Of a stretch of 64,000 nt of DNA, positions 25,173 through 34,031 are shown in pieces (position 1 is the stretch's first letter; each line of letters starts with the position of its first letter). The DNA is from Nocardia sp. NBC_00416. Its GTDB lineage: Bacteria > Actinomycetota > Actinomycetes > Mycobacteriales > Mycobacteriaceae. The translations under genes were made by a program, and so were the position numbers. Location: positions 1,056,501 through 1,120,500 of the forward strand of contig NZ_CP107932.1 in NCBI RefSeq assembly GCF_036032445.1, given 5' to 3'. The notes under the pieces are model-generated. The model did not search any database and had not been told where the DNA came from. It saw only the letters and a list, made by a program, of their open reading frames with translations.

Positions 25173-25952
25173 TCAGAGGACCTGACGCAGGAACTGTCGA
25201 GTCCGGGGACTCTGCGGATTATCGAAGAACTGATCCGGATCCGCGTCCTCGACTATTTTTCCCTCACTCATGAAAACGATGCGGTCGGCTGCCGCCTTGG
25301 CGAAGCCCATCTCATGGCTGACGACGACCATGGTCATACCCTCGTCGCGCAAGCGGACCATCACCTCGAGCACCTCTTTGACCATTTCGGGGTCGAGTGC
25401 CGACGTGGGCTCGTCGAACAGCATGACCTTCGGTTTCATCGCGAGGGCCCGGGCGATGGCTACCCGTTGCTGTTGCCCGCCCGACAACTGGGAAGGATAG
25501 TTCTCTCCCTTGTTTCCCAGACCCACCAGTTCGAGCAGTTCCCGAGCCTGCCGGCGAGCGGCCTCCTTCGGGGTGCCCAGTACATGCCGCGGACCCGACG
25601 CGACGTTGTCCAGGGCACTCATCATGGGAAAGAGATTGAAGCTCTGGAACACCATTCCGGTGTGATGGCGCTGTTTCGCGATCTGGGCTTCCGAGAGGGG
25701 GCGCCGCCGCCCGTCGTCGGTGAACCCGATCATCTCGCCGCAGACGCGCACGGTGCCCGATTCGATCGTCTCGAGGCAGTTCAACGTTCGCAGTAGTGTG
25801 CTCTTTCCGCTGCCCGACGGCCCCAGCAGGAGAACTACCTCTCCCTTGGCCACACAGAAGTCGATTCCGTCGAGCACGACCAGGTCGTTGAACGCTTTGG
25901 TCATGTTCCGAACTTCGACCATCATCGGAGATTTCTCCGTGACACCGGTCAT
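25173..25952 (-). CDS. Polar amino acid ABC transporter ATPase (GlnQ/HisP-like)
   Basis: A 259-residue ATPase. Walker A is GPSGSGKS, the Q-loop [17 protein letters not shown], the signature LSGGQQQRV, Walker B VMLFDEP, the D-loop [12 protein letters not shown], and the switch His in VVSHEMGFA. FNLFPHxxxL-type Q-loops and SALDPEMV are typical of amino acid uptake ATPases. ATG 25952 overlaps the permease stop (ATGA). It is the last gene of the binding-protein/permease/ATPase operon on the minus strand. Confidence 0.95.
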   Translation of the reverse strand: MTGVTEKSPMMVEVRNMTKAFNDLVVLDGIDFCVAKGEVVLLLGPSGSGKSTLLRTLNCLETIESGTVRVCGEMIGFTDDGRRRPLSEAQIAKQRHHTGMVFQSFNLFPMMSALDNVASGPRHVLGTPKEAARRQARELLELVGLGNKGENYPSQLSGGQQQRVAIARALAMKPKVMLFDEPTSALDPEMVKEVLEVMVRLRDEGMTMVVVSHEMGFAKAAADRIVFMSEGKIVEDADPDQFFDNPQSPRTRQFLRQVL

Positions 25953-26689
25953 CGATTCACCGCCTCTGCCTCGAGTGCGCTCTCGTCCGGAATCTGCGAC
26001 TCCCGAGAGCTCTTGTGTGTGTAGTTCCGGTCGTAACCTCTGCCGACCCGGGCCTCGAGCAGCCGCTGGATCAAGCCCCACAGGGTGGTCAACACCAGGA
26101 AGTACAACGCGGCCGCGCACAGTCCTTCGAGCACTCGGAAATTGACCTGTACCAGGAACTGTGTCCGCCGGAGCAGTTCCTGAACAGAAATCACCGACAC
26201 CAGTGTCGTGGTTTTCAGGAGCCCGTTGAAGCTGTTCCCCAGCGGGGGAATCATCACGCGAAGCGCCTGCGGCAGCACGACCACCCGGAACACCTTGGCC
26301 GGAGACATTCCGAGTGCCCGTGCGGCTTCGGTCTGACCGGCGGGGACCGACATGATCCCCGAACGCACGATCTCGGAGAGGTAGGCCGCCTCGTTGAGCA
26401 CCAATCCGAGGAGTGCGGCTTCGATCACCCCGAGTTTGATCCCGACCTGCGGCAGCCCGGTATAGATGATGACGAGTTGAACCAGCAGCGGGGTGCCGCG
26501 CATCAACCAGACGTAGAACCCGGATACTGCGCGCAGCGGAATGAATCGCGAAGAGCGGGCGGCGGCGACCAGCACCGCGAGTATCAGCCCGAGGATCATG
26601 CTGACGACGGTGAGCCAGATCGTGACCCACGCGCCTTCGAGTAACTGCCGACTCGTCAGGATGGAGAAGAATGCGTCCCAAGACCACAT
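25949..26689 (-). CDS. Polar amino acid ABC transporter permease (HisMQ family)
   Basis: A 246-residue permease. It shows the HisM/GlnP N-terminal [20 protein letters not shown], then the family signature [20 protein letters not shown], and the EAA loop [20 protein letters not shown] that docks with the ATPase. Five to six membrane helices are present; the ~35-residue C-terminal tail is charged. One permease subunit is encoded, so it probably forms a homodimer. It lies 28 bases after the binding-protein gene. Confidence 0.94.
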   Translation of the reverse strand: MWSWDAFFSILTSRQLLEGAWVTIWLTVVSMILGLILAVLVAAARSSRFIPLRAVSGFYVWLMRGTPLLVQLVIIYTGLPQVGIKLGVIEAALLGLVLNEAAYLSEIVRSGIMSVPAGQTEAARALGMSPAKVFRVVVLPQALRVMIPPLGNSFNGLLKTTTLVSVISVQELLRRTQFLVQVNFRVLEGLCAAALYFLVLTTLWGLIQRLLEARVGRGYDRNYTHKSSRESQIPDESALEAEAVNR

Positions 26690-26717
26690 GGGAATGCCTT
26701 TCGGATAGAGCTGCGGA

Positions 26718-27575
26718 TCAGCTGTCCAGCGGACCCGTGCTCACGGTGATGTCGCCCTCGTAACCGGTGACGCCGTACTGGTCGAACAGATTCGCGAGGT
26801 AGCCGTCGGCGCGCATCTCGGAGAGAACGCGGGCCACTTCGGTCGCGGCCTTGCTGTCCTTGGCGAAGCCCATGGCCAGGGGTGCTTCGTTGATACCGCC
26901 GACCGCGGTCTCGAAACGGCCGTCCTTCTGGTAGAAGGACGTGACCGACTCCACGATGGAGGTCCCGTCGAGTTGACCCGCGGACAATGCCTGGTAGGCG
27001 TCGGCGTTCGTCTTGAACGTCTGAACCTTCAGCGCGGGTTTGCCCGTGTCGGCGAATCGCTGAGCGAGCGCGGTGAGAGTGTCGAATTCGTATCCGGGCG
27101 CTTCGACTCCGATCGTTTTGCCCGCCAGGTCGTCGACAGTGGAGATCGATTCGGGATTGCCCGACGGCACCGAGATGGACACCGCCTGGACCTCGTAGGG
27201 CACGAGGTCGATCGTTTCCGCGCGGGCCGGCGTGTAGAACATCCCGGTGTCGATCATGTCCCATCGACCGCTCTGAACACCCGGAATCTGGGCGTCGAAG
27301 TCGATGTTGACGAACTTCGGCGCGAGACACAGGCGCGCGGCGATCTCCTTGCCGAGATCGACCCGCATGCCGATGACGTCGCCGTCGGCATCGACATATT
27401 GCATCGGCGGAAGCGTGGCGTTGGTGGCCATGGTCAGCGCGCCCTCCTGCGCGAGATCGGCGGCGCCGAGGGTCGGTGAACAATTCGTCGGGGCGGCGAC
27501 CTCCTCGGATGAACTGCACCCTGTGACGGCGGCGGCAACGACGACCGCTGCCGCGAATCCGATGATCTTGCGCAT
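26718..27575 (-). CDS. Amino acid ABC transporter substrate-binding lipoprotein
   Basis: A 285-residue family 3 (SBP_bac_3) binding protein. ATG 27575 with AAAGG upstream; the lipobox is VTGC (Cys20). The mature protein shows LTMATNATLPPMQYVDADGD, then GMRVDLGKEIAARL, DLAGKTIGVEAPGYEF and IVESVTSFYQKDGRF, the usual two-lobe pattern. It starts the importer operon; an 18-bp operator-like sequence (27649-27666) lies ahead of it and recurs ahead of the catabolic operon at 28955. It probably binds the substrate, or a related amino compound, of that pathway. Confidence 0.93.
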   Translation of the reverse strand: MRKIIGFAAAVVVAAAVTGCSSSEEVAAPTNCSPTLGAADLAQEGALTMATNATLPPMQYVDADGDVIGMRVDLGKEIAARLCLAPKFVNIDFDAQIPGVQSGRWDMIDTGMFYTPARAETIDLVPYEVQAVSISVPSGNPESISTVDDLAGKTIGVEAPGYEFDTLTALAQRFADTGKPALKVQTFKTNADAYQALSAGQLDGTSIVESVTSFYQKDGRFETAVGGINEAPLAMGFAKDSKAATEVARVLSEMRADGYLANLFDQYGVTGYEGDITVSTGPLDS

Positions 27576-27648
27576 TGACGAGCCTTTCGAGATGAACTGC
27601 ACCCGCAGCCGAGGTTTCGGAAAAGTCGAAATCGATTCGCCCGTGTTG

Positions 27649-27666
27649 TGGGATCGATTGCATACA
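27649..27666 (-). promoter_or_regulatory. LacI-type operator copy 1 (importer promoter)
   Basis: On the minus strand this is TGTATGCAATCGATCCCA, identical over 18 bases to 28881-28898. The core TGCAATCGAT-NNCA is a partial palindrome centred on ATCGAT, like many LacI-family operators. It lies 74-91 bases ahead of the binding-protein start. Confidence 0.8.
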
Positions 27667-27730
27667 GAGTGGCAAAACCGGAGAGGACCGTCAACGCCGT
27701 TTACACATCCGGCACCGGGGTCATCAACTG

Positions 27731-28777
27731 TTAACGAGACGGCGGATCGGTCGACGAACTCGTGTGGACGCCGTGGCGGGCGCGGCACGATTCCCGTTCG
27801 ATCAATCGCGCGCCGATCCGGTAGGTCCGGCCGTCCGGTTCGGCCGCCTCGTTGATCTGCTGGAAGAGCAGATCCATCGCCACATTCGCCAGCTGGCCGG
27901 CGCCGTTGTCCACGACGGTGATCGCCGGCTTCCACAGTGCCAGCCAGGGCATGTCCTCATGGCAGACGAGGGACAGTTCATCGGGTAGGGATACACCCCG
28001 CCCCGACAGTGTGGGCAGGATTCCGAACACCGCCTCGTGATTGGCCGCGTACAGCGCGGTCATCGGCTCCGGCTCGTCGAGCAGGGAGTTCACCGCCTGG
28101 GCGCCGAACTCGGTGGTGAACGGTCCTTTGCGAACGAGTTCGTGGTCGACCTCGATCCCCGCCTCCGCGAGCGCGAGCCGGTAACCCTCGAATCGCTCCC
28201 GGCCGGAGGTCGCGTCCGCGGTGCCGCCGATATATCCGATGCGGCGGTGTCCCAGCCTCAGCAGATGCGCCGTCGCGTCCCGGGCGCCGTCGAGGTCGTC
28301 GGCGAGCACGGTGGAGGCCTTGCTGCCGTGCACCGACCGGATGAGGTTCACCACCGCTCGACCCTGTGTCAGCAGCGCGTTGGAGGCAGTTGCGCTGCGA
28401 CCGCTCCCGATGATGATCGTCCCGTCCACCGCATGCTCGCCGAGCATCGCCAAGACGTCGTTCTCCCGCGTGGGATCCGCGTCGGTGATGCACAGGATCA
28501 CCTGGAACCCGCTGGCCGAGGCCCTTTTCTGCACCACCTCCGCGACAGTGTGAAATGTCGCGTTCAGGAGGTTGTTCATCACCAGCCCGACCAGGTGCGA
28601 TCGGTTGGAACGGAGTGCGCTCGCCGCGCGGTTCGGTCGATACCCGAGTGTGCGGGCCGCGGTTTCCACCGCGGCCCGCGTCTCCGCCGAGATCAACCTG
28701 GATCCACTCAATGCGCGCGACGCAGTACTGCGGGAAACCCCCGCGGCGACCGCCACATCGATCAAAGTGACCGCCAT
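27731..28777 (-). CDS. LacI-family transcriptional regulator
   Basis: A 348-residue LacI/GalR protein. The N-terminal HTH is VTLIDVAVAAGVSRSTASRA followed by the hinge-helix region YRPNRAASALRSNRS. The effector domain begins HLVGLVMNNLLNATFHTVAE and contains LLRLGHRRIGYIGGTADATS, both typical. ATG 28777 has GAGGGG upstream; an upstream start would lengthen the leader. It sits between the importer operon (same strand, downstream) and the divergent catabolic operon, and identical 18-bp operator sequences flank it. It most likely represses both and responds to a pathway compound. Confidence 0.93.
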   Translation of the reverse strand: MAVTLIDVAVAAGVSRSTASRALSGSRLISAETRAAVETAARTLGYRPNRAASALRSNRSHLVGLVMNNLLNATFHTVAEVVQKRASASGFQVILCITDADPTRENDVLAMLGEHAVDGTIIIGSGRSATASNALLTQGRAVVNLIRSVHGSKASTVLADDLDGARDATAHLLRLGHRRIGYIGGTADATSGRERFEGYRLALAEAGIEVDHELVRKGPFTTEFGAQAVNSLLDEPEPMTALYAANHEAVFGILPTLSGRGVSLPDELSLVCHEDMPWLALWKPAITVVDNGAGQLANVAMDLLFQQINEAAEPDGRTYRIGARLIERESCRARHGVHTSSSTDPPSR

Positions 28778-28880
28778 CGACCCCTCTTGTCTCGATTCCA
28801 ATATCCGGGCAACCGATATTCGACACCGCCGGCGTTACGACCAGGTTTCCGGCTTGACGGCGGTGGCTGCCTGACGGCAG

Positions 28881-28898
28881 TGTATGCAATCGATCCCA
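28881..28898 (+). promoter_or_regulatory. LacI-type operator copy 2 (catabolic operon promoter)
   Basis: TGTATGCAATCGATCCCA, identical to the complement of 27649-27666. It lies 57-74 bases ahead of the first catabolic gene and 104-121 bases ahead of the divergent LacI gene, so it could also control lacI itself. Confidence 0.8.
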
Positions 28899-28954
28899 TC
28901 ATCGTTGGGAAAATGACCATCTCCGGTGGATTTCCGCTCGAAAGGCATCACCAC

Positions 28955-29920
28955 ATGAATCGCGATGACGTCTCGTGGTCCGGATACTGGCCCGCGGCCC
29001 CCACACCGTTCACTGCGTCGGGCGCTCTCGATACGGACGCGCTCGGATCGTTGATGGATCTGTACGCCGGTATGGGTGTGGACGGGGTACTCGTCAACGG
29101 CAGTACCGGTGAATGGTTCAGCCAGACCGAGGACGAGCGCCGAACGGTGACAGAGGTGGCGGTCGATGCGGTCGCCGGCCGATTCCCCGTCGTCGTCGGC
29201 ATCAGTGCGTACACCGCGCAGCAATCGTCGGCATTGGCGGTGCACGCCCACTCCGCCGGAGCCGACGGCGTGCTGGCCACACCTCCGCCCTACGTCCACA
29301 CCTCGCCGGACGAGACGCTGCGGTTCTACGACACCGTCTCCACCGCGACATCGCTGCCGTTCATGGTCTACAACTGGCCGCGGGGTGTTTCCGTCGATAT
29401 CGGCACCAGTCCGGGTCTGTTCTCCCGGTTGGCCGATCTCGACAATGTCGTCGCGATCAAGGACAGCACCGGAAACTGGCTGTCGATGCTGGACACCGTC
29501 GAAGCGGTGGCGGGCCGGGTCCGGGTGTTCGGGAGTTTTCTGCACCGGCGCGGACTGGCGGCGCTGCTCGAACTGGGTGGAGACGGCAATATCGACGGCG
29601 GCGGCGTCGGAGCGCCGTTCGCCGTACCGTTCTATCGTGCGGTCGCGGCAGGTGACGTCGAATCCGCGCGCGGCTGGGCCGACAAGTACCGCGCGTTCTC
29701 CGGACGCCTGATCGGCGGCGACTACAGCGGCGTGTTCGCCTCACCCATTCCGCAACTGAAAGCGGTGATGAACCTGCTGGGCCAGCCCGGCGGCACCGTG
29801 CGTGAACCCCTGCTCCCGGTGACGGATGCGGCGGCCCTGGCGGCGCTCCAGAACATCATCGACGACTCCGGCATCGCCGAAGCGTCGGCGCGGACCCTGG
29901 GAGCCGACCGTGCATGCTGA
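28955..29920 (+). CDS. DHDPS/N-acetylneuraminate-lyase family aldolase or dehydratase
   Basis: A 321-residue TIM-barrel class I aldolase-type enzyme. The Schiff-base Lys169 is in VVAIKDSTGNW, the partner Tyr139 in FMVYNWPRG, and the GSTGEW loop (VLVNGSTGEWF) binds the keto acid. ATG 28955 follows AAAGG. Members cleave or form pyruvate adducts or dehydrate sugar and amino acids. A biosynthetic DapA role is unlikely because the gene heads a LacI-controlled catabolic operon. It overlaps the FAD oxidase gene by 11 bases. The C-terminal ~25 residues extend beyond the usual DapA length. Confidence 0.88.
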   Translation: MNRDDVSWSGYWPAAPTPFTASGALDTDALGSLMDLYAGMGVDGVLVNGSTGEWFSQTEDERRTVTEVAVDAVAGRFPVVVGISAYTAQQSSALAVHAHSAGADGVLATPPPYVHTSPDETLRFYDTVSTATSLPFMVYNWPRGVSVDIGTSPGLFSRLADLDNVVAIKDSTGNWLSMLDTVEAVAGRVRVFGSFLHRRGLAALLELGGDGNIDGGGVGAPFAVPFYRAVAAGDVESARGWADKYRAFSGRLIGGDYSGVFASPIPQLKAVMNLLGQPGGTVREPLLPVTDAAALAALQNIIDDSGIAEASARTLGADRAC

Positions 29921-31058
29921 GGTCGACGCAGTGGTCATCGGCGCCGGAATCGTCGGCGCCGCAGCGGCACTGGCCCTCACCCGAGCGGGATCCCGAGTGG
30001 CCGTGCTGGACCGGACGACACCGAACACGGCGGGCTCTGGCACGACCGCCGGCAACCTGCACATCCAGACCATCCACGCGCGCCGCCCGGGCCAGGGCGT
30101 CGCGGTCGATGTCGAACGCCTGCTCCCGCTGCAGAAGGCCACCAGTGGGTTGTGGGACGTGCTGGCCGACTCCGTGCCCGATCTCGGTCTCACCCGGTGC
30201 GGCGGATTCATGGTCGCCGAGACCGAGGAGCAAGTACTCCGGCTGCGGGCCAAATACGAATGGGAACGCGCCGCCGGAATACCGACGGAGGTGCTGACCG
30301 GGGATGAGGCGCGTCGCGCGCTACCACTGCTGGGTCCGACGATCGAAGGCGCCACCTGGTGTGCCTGGGACGGCTTCGCCGAGCCCGCCGCGGCGGCCCC
30401 GGCGGTGTTGCGTCGAGCTGTCGCCGAAGGCGCGGCCCTGCACTCGAATACGCCGGTGACCGCCCTGCGCCGAGCGGATGAGAAGTGGGAGGTCGTGACT
30501 CCTGCCGGCAGGTGGCATACGCCTGCGGTGATCGACGCCGCCGGCCCGTGGATGGCCGATATCGCCGCACTGGCCGGGGTTCGACTCGATCTGACGCCGA
30601 TGTCGCTGCAGATGCATTCCCTTGCCGCTGCCCCGCGCACCCTCGACGTATTGGTGCAGCACGTCGGTGAAGGCATGTCGATCAAGCAGGACCATCGTGA
30701 CCGCCTCGTACTCGGGGGCGGATGGCCCGCGGGACCGTTCCACCCGAGCGGTAGCGCGCCGATCCTCGCGGACAGCACCACCGGCAACCTCGCGCAGGTG
30801 GCCCGGCTGCTGCCGCCGCTGTCGGGTGGGCGACTGCTCGAGACGTGGACCGGGCCGGTCGTCACGACACCCGACGAAATGCCGGTCATCGGTGAACTCG
30901 ACCGGGCGCCGGGGCTTTTCGTCGCGGGCGGTACGTATTCGTTCACTTTCGCTCCACTGTGGGCAGAACTGCTCACGGCGCTGGTACTCGGGAAAGCCAC
31001 CGGGCTCGACGTATCGGCCTTCTCTCCCTCCCGCCTCGTTCGACTTCCGACACAGTAA
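29910..31058 (+). CDS. FAD-dependent amine/amino acid oxidase (DAO family)
   Basis: A 382-residue DAO-type flavoprotein starting at GTG 29910. The dinucleotide-binding motif is VVIGAGIVGAAAALALTRAG, followed by the acidic ribose-binding stretch AVLDRTTPN. The substrate-domain ends and the C-terminal VAGGTYSFTFAPLWAELLT resemble sarcosine oxidase beta, HcnC and proline dehydrogenase beta subunits rather than D-amino acid oxidase. Such enzymes oxidise N-methyl or cyclic secondary amines. The neighbouring hydantoinase would deliver an N-carbamoyl or N-substituted amino acid, consistent with an amine oxidase step. No alpha/gamma partner subunits are present. Confidence 0.88.
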   Translation: MHAEVDAVVIGAGIVGAAAALALTRAGSRVAVLDRTTPNTAGSGTTAGNLHIQTIHARRPGQGVAVDVERLLPLQKATSGLWDVLADSVPDLGLTRCGGFMVAETEEQVLRLRAKYEWERAAGIPTEVLTGDEARRALPLLGPTIEGATWCAWDGFAEPAAAAPAVLRRAVAEGAALHSNTPVTALRRADEKWEVVTPAGRWHTPAVIDAAGPWMADIAALAGVRLDLTPMSLQMHSLAAAPRTLDVLVQHVGEGMSIKQDHRDRLVLGGGWPAGPFHPSGSAPILADSTTGNLAQVARLLPPLSGGRLLETWTGPVVTTPDEMPVIGELDRAPGLFVAGGTYSFTFAPLWAELLTALVLGKATGLDVSAFSPSRLVRLPTQ

Positions 31059-31069
31059 AGGTTCTTCTC

Positions 31070-31456
31070 ATGGCTCTGGTCACCATGTTCGTCAATGGAC
31101 AGGCAATGTCCGGTGGCACTCTCAACGACGCATTGGACAACGCGCGATTCCTCGGCAGAGTGACAACCGCCCCCCGATACCGGTTCTACTCCGTCCGTGA
31201 CGAATTTCCCGGCCTGCACCCCGTCGCCGAGGGCGGTGCCGCGATACCGGGTGAACTGTACGAAGTCGAGTACGACGTCCTGCGTGAGGAACTGCTGCCA
31301 CGCGAACCGGCCGAACTCGAACTCGGTGTCATCGAACTGGCCGACGGCAGTGGATCGCTGTCCATGCGAATGCGTGAGACCGCGCTCGGCGCACCCGATG
31401 TCACCGATATCAGTGACCGGGGCGGCTGGCTCGCCTACCTGGAGGGCACCCGATGA
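31070..31456 (+). CDS. Allophanate-hydrolase C-terminal-domain-like protein
   Basis: A 128-residue protein with MFVNGQAMSGGTLNDALDNA, then RFLGRVTTAPRYRFYSVRDE and GAAIPGELYEVEYD, ending in a small beta subdomain (LELGVIELADGSGSLSMRM). This is the gamma-glutamylcyclotransferase-like fold seen as the C-terminal domain of allophanate hydrolase (AtzF) and as free-standing partners in urea, hydantoin and barbiturate operons. ATG 31070 follows AAAGG; its stop overlaps the hydantoinase start (ATGA). It probably acts with the hydantoinase, either opening an intermediate or holding a subunit. The role is inferred. Confidence 0.78.
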   Translation: MALVTMFVNGQAMSGGTLNDALDNARFLGRVTTAPRYRFYSVRDEFPGLHPVAEGGAAIPGELYEVEYDVLREELLPREPAELELGVIELADGSGSLSMRMRETALGAPDVTDISDRGGWLAYLEGTR

Positions 31457-32841
31457 GAATCGTGCGCGGAGGTACCGTCGTGGAATCGAACTGGTCCGCG
31501 CCGGCCGACCTCGTGATCGATGACGGCAAGGTCGTGGCCCTGCTCGCACCGGGGACCAGCGTCGACGAATCCGCCGAAGTCATCGACGCCACCGGAAAAC
31601 TCGTGATGCCCGGTGGCGTGGATCCGCACTGCCACGTCGGCTTCACCTCCGGCGAGTTCACCTCGCTGGATTCCTATCTCGAATGCACCACCGCCGCCGT
31701 TTTCGGTGGGACCACCACCATCGTCGACTTCGCCATACCGCGCCCGGGCCAGTCTCCGCTCGACGCCGCGGAGAAGCAGCGCGCCAAAGCGGGGGAGGGG
31801 TTGTGCGACTCGGCTCTGCACGCCTGTGTCGTCGAATGGGACGAGACGACCGGCGGGCAACTGGCGACCATGGCCGCCGCCGGAATTCGGACGGTGAAAA
31901 TGTTCACCACCTACGCCGGCGAGACGATGGCGAATGAACACACGATCTTGAACACCATGCAGGCCACCCGGGATCTCGGCGGGATGGTCATCATCCACTG
32001 TGAATCCGACGCCATCGTCGCCGATGCGCAGAACAGCGCGGCGGCGACCGACGACATCGATGCCTCCCATATGTCGCGCACTCGACCGGAGCTCGCCGAG
32101 ACCGCTTCCGTCGCAGCGATACTCGCCATCGCGGAATCACAGGACGCACCGGTCTACTTCGTGCATCAGTCCACCTCGGCCGCAGTCGAACTGGTGGTCG
32201 ACGCACGCAAACGCGGAGTGGTCGCGTTCACCGAGGCGGTCGCCCACCATCTCACGCTCGATGACACCGCGTACGCCGGCGCGGAACCGGAACGTTTCGT
32301 CTGCTGCCCGCCGCTGCGCCCGGCGGGGATCGTCGAAGGTCTCGGCCGTCAGCTGTTCACCGGGAACATCACCACGATCGGGTCCGATCACTGCTGCTAC
32401 GACACCGCGCAGAAGCGATCACACCGGCACGACGTACGGCATATGCCCAACGGGCTGCCTGGCGTCGAAACACGGCTCCCCGTCGTGTTCTCCCACTACG
32501 TAGCCGGTTCGGGATTGGCGCCCAGCCGATTCGTCGAGCTCACCGCGACGAACCCCGCGCGCACCAACGGCCTGTACCCCCGGAAGGGCTCGCTGATGCC
32601 GGGATCCGATGCGGATATCGCGATCTGGGATCCTGAACTCGAGTGGACGGTCACCTCCGATGAGCTGCACATGGCCACCGACTACACCCCGTACGAAGGA
32701 CGACGTCTCCGGGGTAAACCGGTGACTGTCCTGGTGGGCGGGCGCGTTGTCGTCGACGGTGGGCGACTCATCGATCCGACGCCGCACGGCCGGCACCTAC
32801 CGGCGGCCCCCCTGGACTTCAGCGGTGCGTTCCGCATGTGA
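31453..32841 (+). CDS. Hydantoinase/dihydropyrimidinase-family cyclic amidohydrolase
   Basis: A 462-residue amidohydrolase. The metal motif HxH is GGVDPHCHVGF, the bridging carbamylated Lys149 lies in TVKMFTTYAG, further metal His are in VIIHCESD and VYFVHQST, and the catalytic Asp follows in TTIGSDHCCYD. Length and motif order match D-hydantoinase/dihydropyrimidinase. It opens a cyclic imide or amide ring such as hydantoin or dihydropyrimidine in the cytosol. It is the last gene of the operon, coupled to the preceding small protein by a 4-base overlap. The substrate is not fixed by sequence; the companions suggest an unusual one. Confidence 0.92.
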   Translation: MRIVRGGTVVESNWSAPADLVIDDGKVVALLAPGTSVDESAEVIDATGKLVMPGGVDPHCHVGFTSGEFTSLDSYLECTTAAVFGGTTTIVDFAIPRPGQSPLDAAEKQRAKAGEGLCDSALHACVVEWDETTGGQLATMAAAGIRTVKMFTTYAGETMANEHTILNTMQATRDLGGMVIIHCESDAIVADAQNSAAATDDIDASHMSRTRPELAETASVAAILAIAESQDAPVYFVHQSTSAAVELVVDARKRGVVAFTEAVAHHLTLDDTAYAGAEPERFVCCPPLRPAGIVEGLGRQLFTGNITTIGSDHCCYDTAQKRSHRHDVRHMPNGLPGVETRLPVVFSHYVAGSGLAPSRFVELTATNPARTNGLYPRKGSLMPGSDADIAIWDPELEWTVTSDELHMATDYTPYEGRRLRGKPVTVLVGGRVVVDGGRLIDPTPHGRHLPAAPLDFSGAFRM

Positions 32842-32850
32842 GTCCGCGGT

Positions 32851-32872
32851 CGCCCGGGTTGTTCGCCGGGCG
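32851..32872. terminator. Short bidirectional hairpin between convergent genes
   Basis: CGCCCGG (32851-32857) pairs with CCGGGCG (32866-32872) around an 8-base loop. It lies in the 35-base gap between the hydantoinase stop and the convergent LLM gene stop. Confidence 0.5.
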
Positions 32873-32876
32873 GGGC

Positions 32877-33725
32877 TCATGATGCGAGCCCGGAATCCCG
32901 AATGGCCTCGGCCAGCGGCTCCAGTACGGCCGGGTCGTGCGGGGTCGGCAGGTAGATGATCGCGAGGTCCAAACCCTCCTCGCCCAGCCCGGCCGCCCAA
33001 TCGACGACCTGCCCGTAGCCGGCCAGCGGGTCCAGCCTGGTCTGCGCCGAGAGCGTGATCTCCTTCGGGTCCCGGCCGATATCGGCGCAGTGGGCTGCCA
33101 GCACATCGCGCTTCCGGGCGAATTCCGCGCGGGTTCCGGCGACGAAGTTCCAGTGCTGGGCGTAGCGGGCGGTGATGCGGAGGGTGCGTTTCTCGCCATT
33201 GCCGCCGATGCAGATCGGGGGATGCGGGCGTTGCGGGCCCTTGGGTTCGTTGCGCGCGCCGGTCAATTGATAGAACTTGCCGTCGAAATCCGTCGTCTCC
33301 TGGCTCAACAGTCCGATGAGTACCTGACAGGCCTCCTCGAATCGGTCGAGGCGTTCGGTGACACTGCCGAGTGGGATGCCGTACGCCCCGGATTCCTCCT
33401 CGTTCCATCCGGCGCCGATCCCGAGTTCGAGACGGCCGCCGGAGATGATGTCGAGGGCGGCGGCCATATTGGCCAGCACCGCCGGATGCCGGTAGTGCGC
33501 GCCGGTCACCATCGTGCCCAGCCGCAGGCGCTCGGTAGCCTGTGCCAGCGCGGTCAGGGTGGTCCAGCCCTCCAGGCACGGTCCGGTGGAGTCGGAGAAG
33601 ATCGGGTAGAAATGGTCGAAGGTCCATCCGGATTCGTAGATCTCGATATCGTCGGCGGCCCGCCAGACCGCGAGCATATCGGCCCAGGTGGTTTCCTGCG
33701 GTGAGGTTTTGAATGCGAATCGCAT
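32877..33725 (-). CDS. LLM-class F420-dependent oxidoreductase
   Basis: A 282-residue TIM-barrel protein of the luciferase-like family. It carries ERLRLGTMVTGAHYRHPAVL, then DIISGGRLELGIGAGWNEEE and the later PPICIGGNGEKRTLRITARY, the pattern of the F420-dependent mycobacterial/Nocardia subgroup. The cofactor is inferred from subfamily; FMN cannot be fully excluded. ATG 33725 is only seven bases from the -10 of a MerR-type promoter, so its transcript may be leaderless. It is divergent from the carboxylic acid reductase gene. The substrate is unknown. Confidence 0.88.
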   Translation of the reverse strand: MRFAFKTSPQETTWADMLAVWRAADDIEIYESGWTFDHFYPIFSDSTGPCLEGWTTLTALAQATERLRLGTMVTGAHYRHPAVLANMAAALDIISGGRLELGIGAGWNEEESGAYGIPLGSVTERLDRFEEACQVLIGLLSQETTDFDGKFYQLTGARNEPKGPQRPHPPICIGGNGEKRTLRITARYAQHWNFVAGTRAEFARKRDVLAAHCADIGRDPKEITLSAQTRLDPLAGYGQVVDWAAGLGEEGLDLAIIYLPTPHDPAVLEPLAEAIRDSGLAS

Positions 33726-34031
33726 GACGACAGGCTAGAAGTTGGAGTGCACTCCAGGTCAAGTCGAATCTCGGCGTGTCGCCTCGGGTCGCGACCGGCC
33801 CCGTCCGACTCAGGTGGGTGGACCGGGAACCGAGGACAAGGCTTCCGATGTTCGGCAAGCCGGTTCGTCGGCGTTGCCATCGGTGGGCAGCGCGCTGTTT
33901 GTCGCCGATGTCGGCTCTGGCTAGCATCGCTGTCCCGAGGACTTGCCTCGCGGGCACAACGGACCACATCGCCAGTGAGACGCTGCACTGCGACGGCAGC
34001 ACTTGTCCGGCGCCGACCCGAAAGAGGCAGC
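33726..34031. other. Divergent region between the LLM and CAR genes
   Basis: 306 bases. The left end carries a MerR-type promoter for the LLM gene (33732-33762). The rest leads into the carboxylic acid reductase; open frames run through it but lack ribosome sites, and I see no gene. Confidence 0.5.
33732..33762 (-). promoter_or_regulatory. MerR-type promoter with 19-bp spacer
   Basis: On the minus strand TTGACC (33762-33757) is followed by a 19-base spacer and TAGCCT (33737-33732). The spacer contains the perfect palindrome GGAGTGCACTCC (33744-33755). Overlong 19-bp spacing with a palindrome between -35 and -10 is the hallmark of MerR-activated promoters. Confidence 0.65.
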
